DNA of 64,000 nt from Gorsachius magnificus (Eukaryota; Chordata; Aves; Pelecaniformes; Ardeidae), in contig CM067081.1 in the NCBI GenBank assembly GCA_034008185.1, positions 109,687,265-109,751,264 on the forward strand, written 5' to 3'. The position numbers and the translations under genes were made by a program. Below the pieces are notes generated by a model. That model had not been told where the DNA came from. It was given only the letters and a program-made list of their open reading frames with translations, and searched no databases. Below are positions 61,632 through 64,000 of this stretch, piece after piece (the stretch's first letter is position 1; each line of letters opens with the position of its first letter).

Positions 61632-64000
61632 AATGTGCATATTCTGGCTTGTTATTTCAGCTGAGTCTCAAGCTGGGACTCTCATGCACCAGTTAGTTAC
61701 CTCTGCCAAACCTCACTGTATGCATTCCAGTCATAAAGAAAATTGCATAACGCCAAATTTCTTACTCACATATAACAGCATGTAAATAGACAAAGGGTTC
61801 ACAGCACTGTGAGGAGAGAAACTGTCCTGACAGACTTGCATTTATCCCCACTGCAAGCCTTAAATAAGCATACATAAACATCTTTTTCCTCTTGTTCAGC
61901 TGTGTTTACTTGCCACTGCTTCCCTCCCCTGGCTTCCACCAGCTCATTTTTCCCCACCTCCTGAACCTGTTTATTTTCTCTCTCCTGCCTGCCTGCTAGC
62001 AGTGGCGCTGAAGAATCCCCCAAAAGCTGCAGCCCTACACATTCCCATCCCAGGGGCACTCTGAGCATGTGAACAGGGCACAGGAATTAACAGGTTAATT
62101 CCATATGGGCAGGAGTAGGCATGACTCATGCCTTGAGAAGATGAAGCTGGACTATCTGGGAGGATTGCATTAAATGTAAGACGTAATATCTGCAAGTGAG
62201 ATAGCAGGGATACTGTTCAGAGAGAGAAAAATTCATTTTTTCCCAGAATACTCTCCATCTATCCAGACATTAAACATCTGAAACGTGGGCACCTCAGAGG
62301 CTGAGCTTGCCAGCTGAGAGCAGGACACAGAGCTAAGCAGCAGCCCTCGCCTCTCCCTTTAGCTACCACACCAGCCTGGGGAGCTGCAACACCAATTTTA
62401 GCAGCAATCTGCCCCCAGGGGCTATTTTAAGACTGTACCAGACCCATCTGCAAAGCTGGCCCCAGAGAGCCAGCTCAGATCTGTTTGAAATGCTACAGAC
62501 TGGCTATGCAATCCCCCACAGAGCCCACAAATAAGCGATATAAGGGATCCACGCTGGCTCCTCACCACTGTATGAATTTTGGTGGCAGCAAGGAAGCCAA
62601 AAATGTGGGATGCCAGTACAGCTAAACAATTTGTCAGAAAAGAGTCAAGTCCACCTTCTAGAGGAGAGTTACCTTTCCTTGCAGCAGGAAAGCTTAATAT
62701 CTTTATTTATTATTAGCAGAAAACAATTCAAAATTTTCCTGAATCAGCTGTGTAAATTAACAAACCAGGTTTTTCCCTGGCTAAAATGCACACTGGAGCA
62801 GGGCAGCCATCACCTCCAAAATTAGCCCCTCCCTCACTTACACCAAAGGACATCTCTTATGGCAGCCCCTCCTGCCATCTCCCAAGCCCTGCTGGATCTG
62901 CATGAGCCTCACAGGCCAGTCAAGGTGACAAAAAGCAAATGGACAACAGGCAGAGTAACACATAGAGAAAACACAGGCCAACAGACCGTCTCCAAGTATA
63001 TAAGCGTAGCATCAAACAGCTGCTTTAGAGCAGTTGCCCGTGGTTGAAGCTCTGTCAGTGCGATACCAACAAACATCGGGCCCCAAAGAGCTTGGGTGCT
63101 ACTTCCTCACCCTTTGCCTGTCTCCTGAAGAAGATGCTTGGAAAAGTCCGTCAGGGAAAGTACAGGAAAACATCACCACCCTGTTTTCTGCTAGAGTCCT
63201 TGCTGAGCATTTACAATCACATGGGGCAATTTTCCCTATGTACAAGTGCTGGAGGTTATCACTAGTACGAGGGCCAAAATGATTCCGATTTCTTGCCACA
63301 AAATGTTAAATTCATGCTTCTTGACAGTTCAATGGGATCAGCATTGGCGCAAGTACACACTCCACCCTTTAACCATCCTGTGATGCTCAGGAATGAGAGA
63401 CCAAGCGTAACATGATAGTATTCTCTGCTTGGAGAGAACTTTTCACCGCCTTCCCCAATTTGTAAATCTCCTTCTGTGGGTTTATTTTAGTACCTTGATT
63501 CTATTTGAACACAGCTTATTATGATTTAATTTCCTCCTTTCTTTTTTTTAAACAGAGGATGGAAAAGAAAAATAAATCTCTCATGCTCTCAGCATATAAC
63601 AGTTGATATAATAGACTGAAATGGCTCCTTCTAATCACTTGGGGATTTTTAAGTGCATTTTATTGACATGATAAGCCATTATGAGTCCTTCAGACTTGTT
63701 ATGGTTTATCATATCAAGCCTTATGGTTTTAAGTAATATTCCTAATATGCATTCACAGCATCCACTCCAACAGCTTCTTTAATCTCAATTAAATACCATT
63801 AAAGATATGTATGGTACCTATGTATAAGTGGCACTAGAACAGTATTTATATGCACTAGTAACCAAATAATGTCAGACTGGCTCAATTGCCTTCCATCTCA
63901 TCCCATACCCAGAAGCCTTATTACTCAGTACAAGTTCTTATGCAAAGGTAACATTATTCAGTGGAATTATGGGGGGAAAACGTTTCTGGAGGTGGGTTTT
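61632..64000. other. non-coding stretch, moderately GC-rich in the middle
   Basis: From about 61,900 to 63,280 GC is higher than average, with overlapping frames on both strands. None has a domain, and I found no matching acceptor/donor pair around a frame. The last 700 bases are AT-rich and featureless. Confidence 0.45.

Noticed and set aside
1..64000. tRNA/rRNA genes, CRISPR arrays, complete LTR elements, bacterial-type operons
   Set aside because: Looked for and not seen. The sequence is vertebrate-like, with CR1 fragments as the only mobile elements I can support.

Overview
The window reads as a piece of a bird genome. It is AT-rich (roughly 60-63% AT by eye) and mostly non-coding. Five fragments of CR1 LINE retrotransposons are present, with the sequence style and ATTCTATG-type 3' ends usual in birds. 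The larger copies are also found in turtles and crocodilians, so bird is an inference from the style of the copies. There are no bacterial-type operons, ribosome binding sites or CRISPR arrays. I saw no tRNA or rRNA gene, no complete LTR element and no conserved protein-coding gene that I recognise.

Layout: 1-500 is a CpG-enriched, GC-rich patch with one possible minus-strand exon. 500-7,500 is AT-rich, with a G4 motif, simple repeats and one possible short first coding exon on the minus strand (6,323-6,250). 7,550-7,705 is a CR1 tail. 7,700-34,460 is a long gene-poor stretch with poly-A tracts, a 38-bp tandem duplication and two further G4 motifs. 34,460-35,545 and about 36,767-36,985 hold minus-strand CR1 fragments. 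37,000-42,900 is gene-poor. 42,920-43,830 is a GC-rich island. 45,648-47,372 is the largest CR1 copy (plus strand), with the reverse-transcriptase core still readable. 49,609-50,258 is another CR1 3' fragment. 50,300-64,000 is AT-rich and gene-poor except for an exon-like CpG-rich block at 54,820-55,072.

The most interesting result is a minus-strand gene model that I assembled by reading splice signals. Exon 1 (55,072-54,820) has an ATG in a strong context, 84 open codons and a GAG/GTAAGC donor. It joins in phase to three closely spaced exons in the GC-rich island (43,824-43,760; 43,468-43,409; 43,306-43,262). All three introns are GT-AG with strong signals. The reading frame stays open to a TGA, and an ATTAAA poly(A) signal lies about 320 bases past the stop, where the GC-rich island ends. 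The model predicts a protein of 140 residues. I recognise no family. It needs RNA evidence, because each splice choice is inferred.

Other signals are local: four G-quadruplex motifs, two long alternating purine-pyrimidine tracts, short tandem duplications, and M-box and DR1 motifs inside the first intron of the proposed gene.
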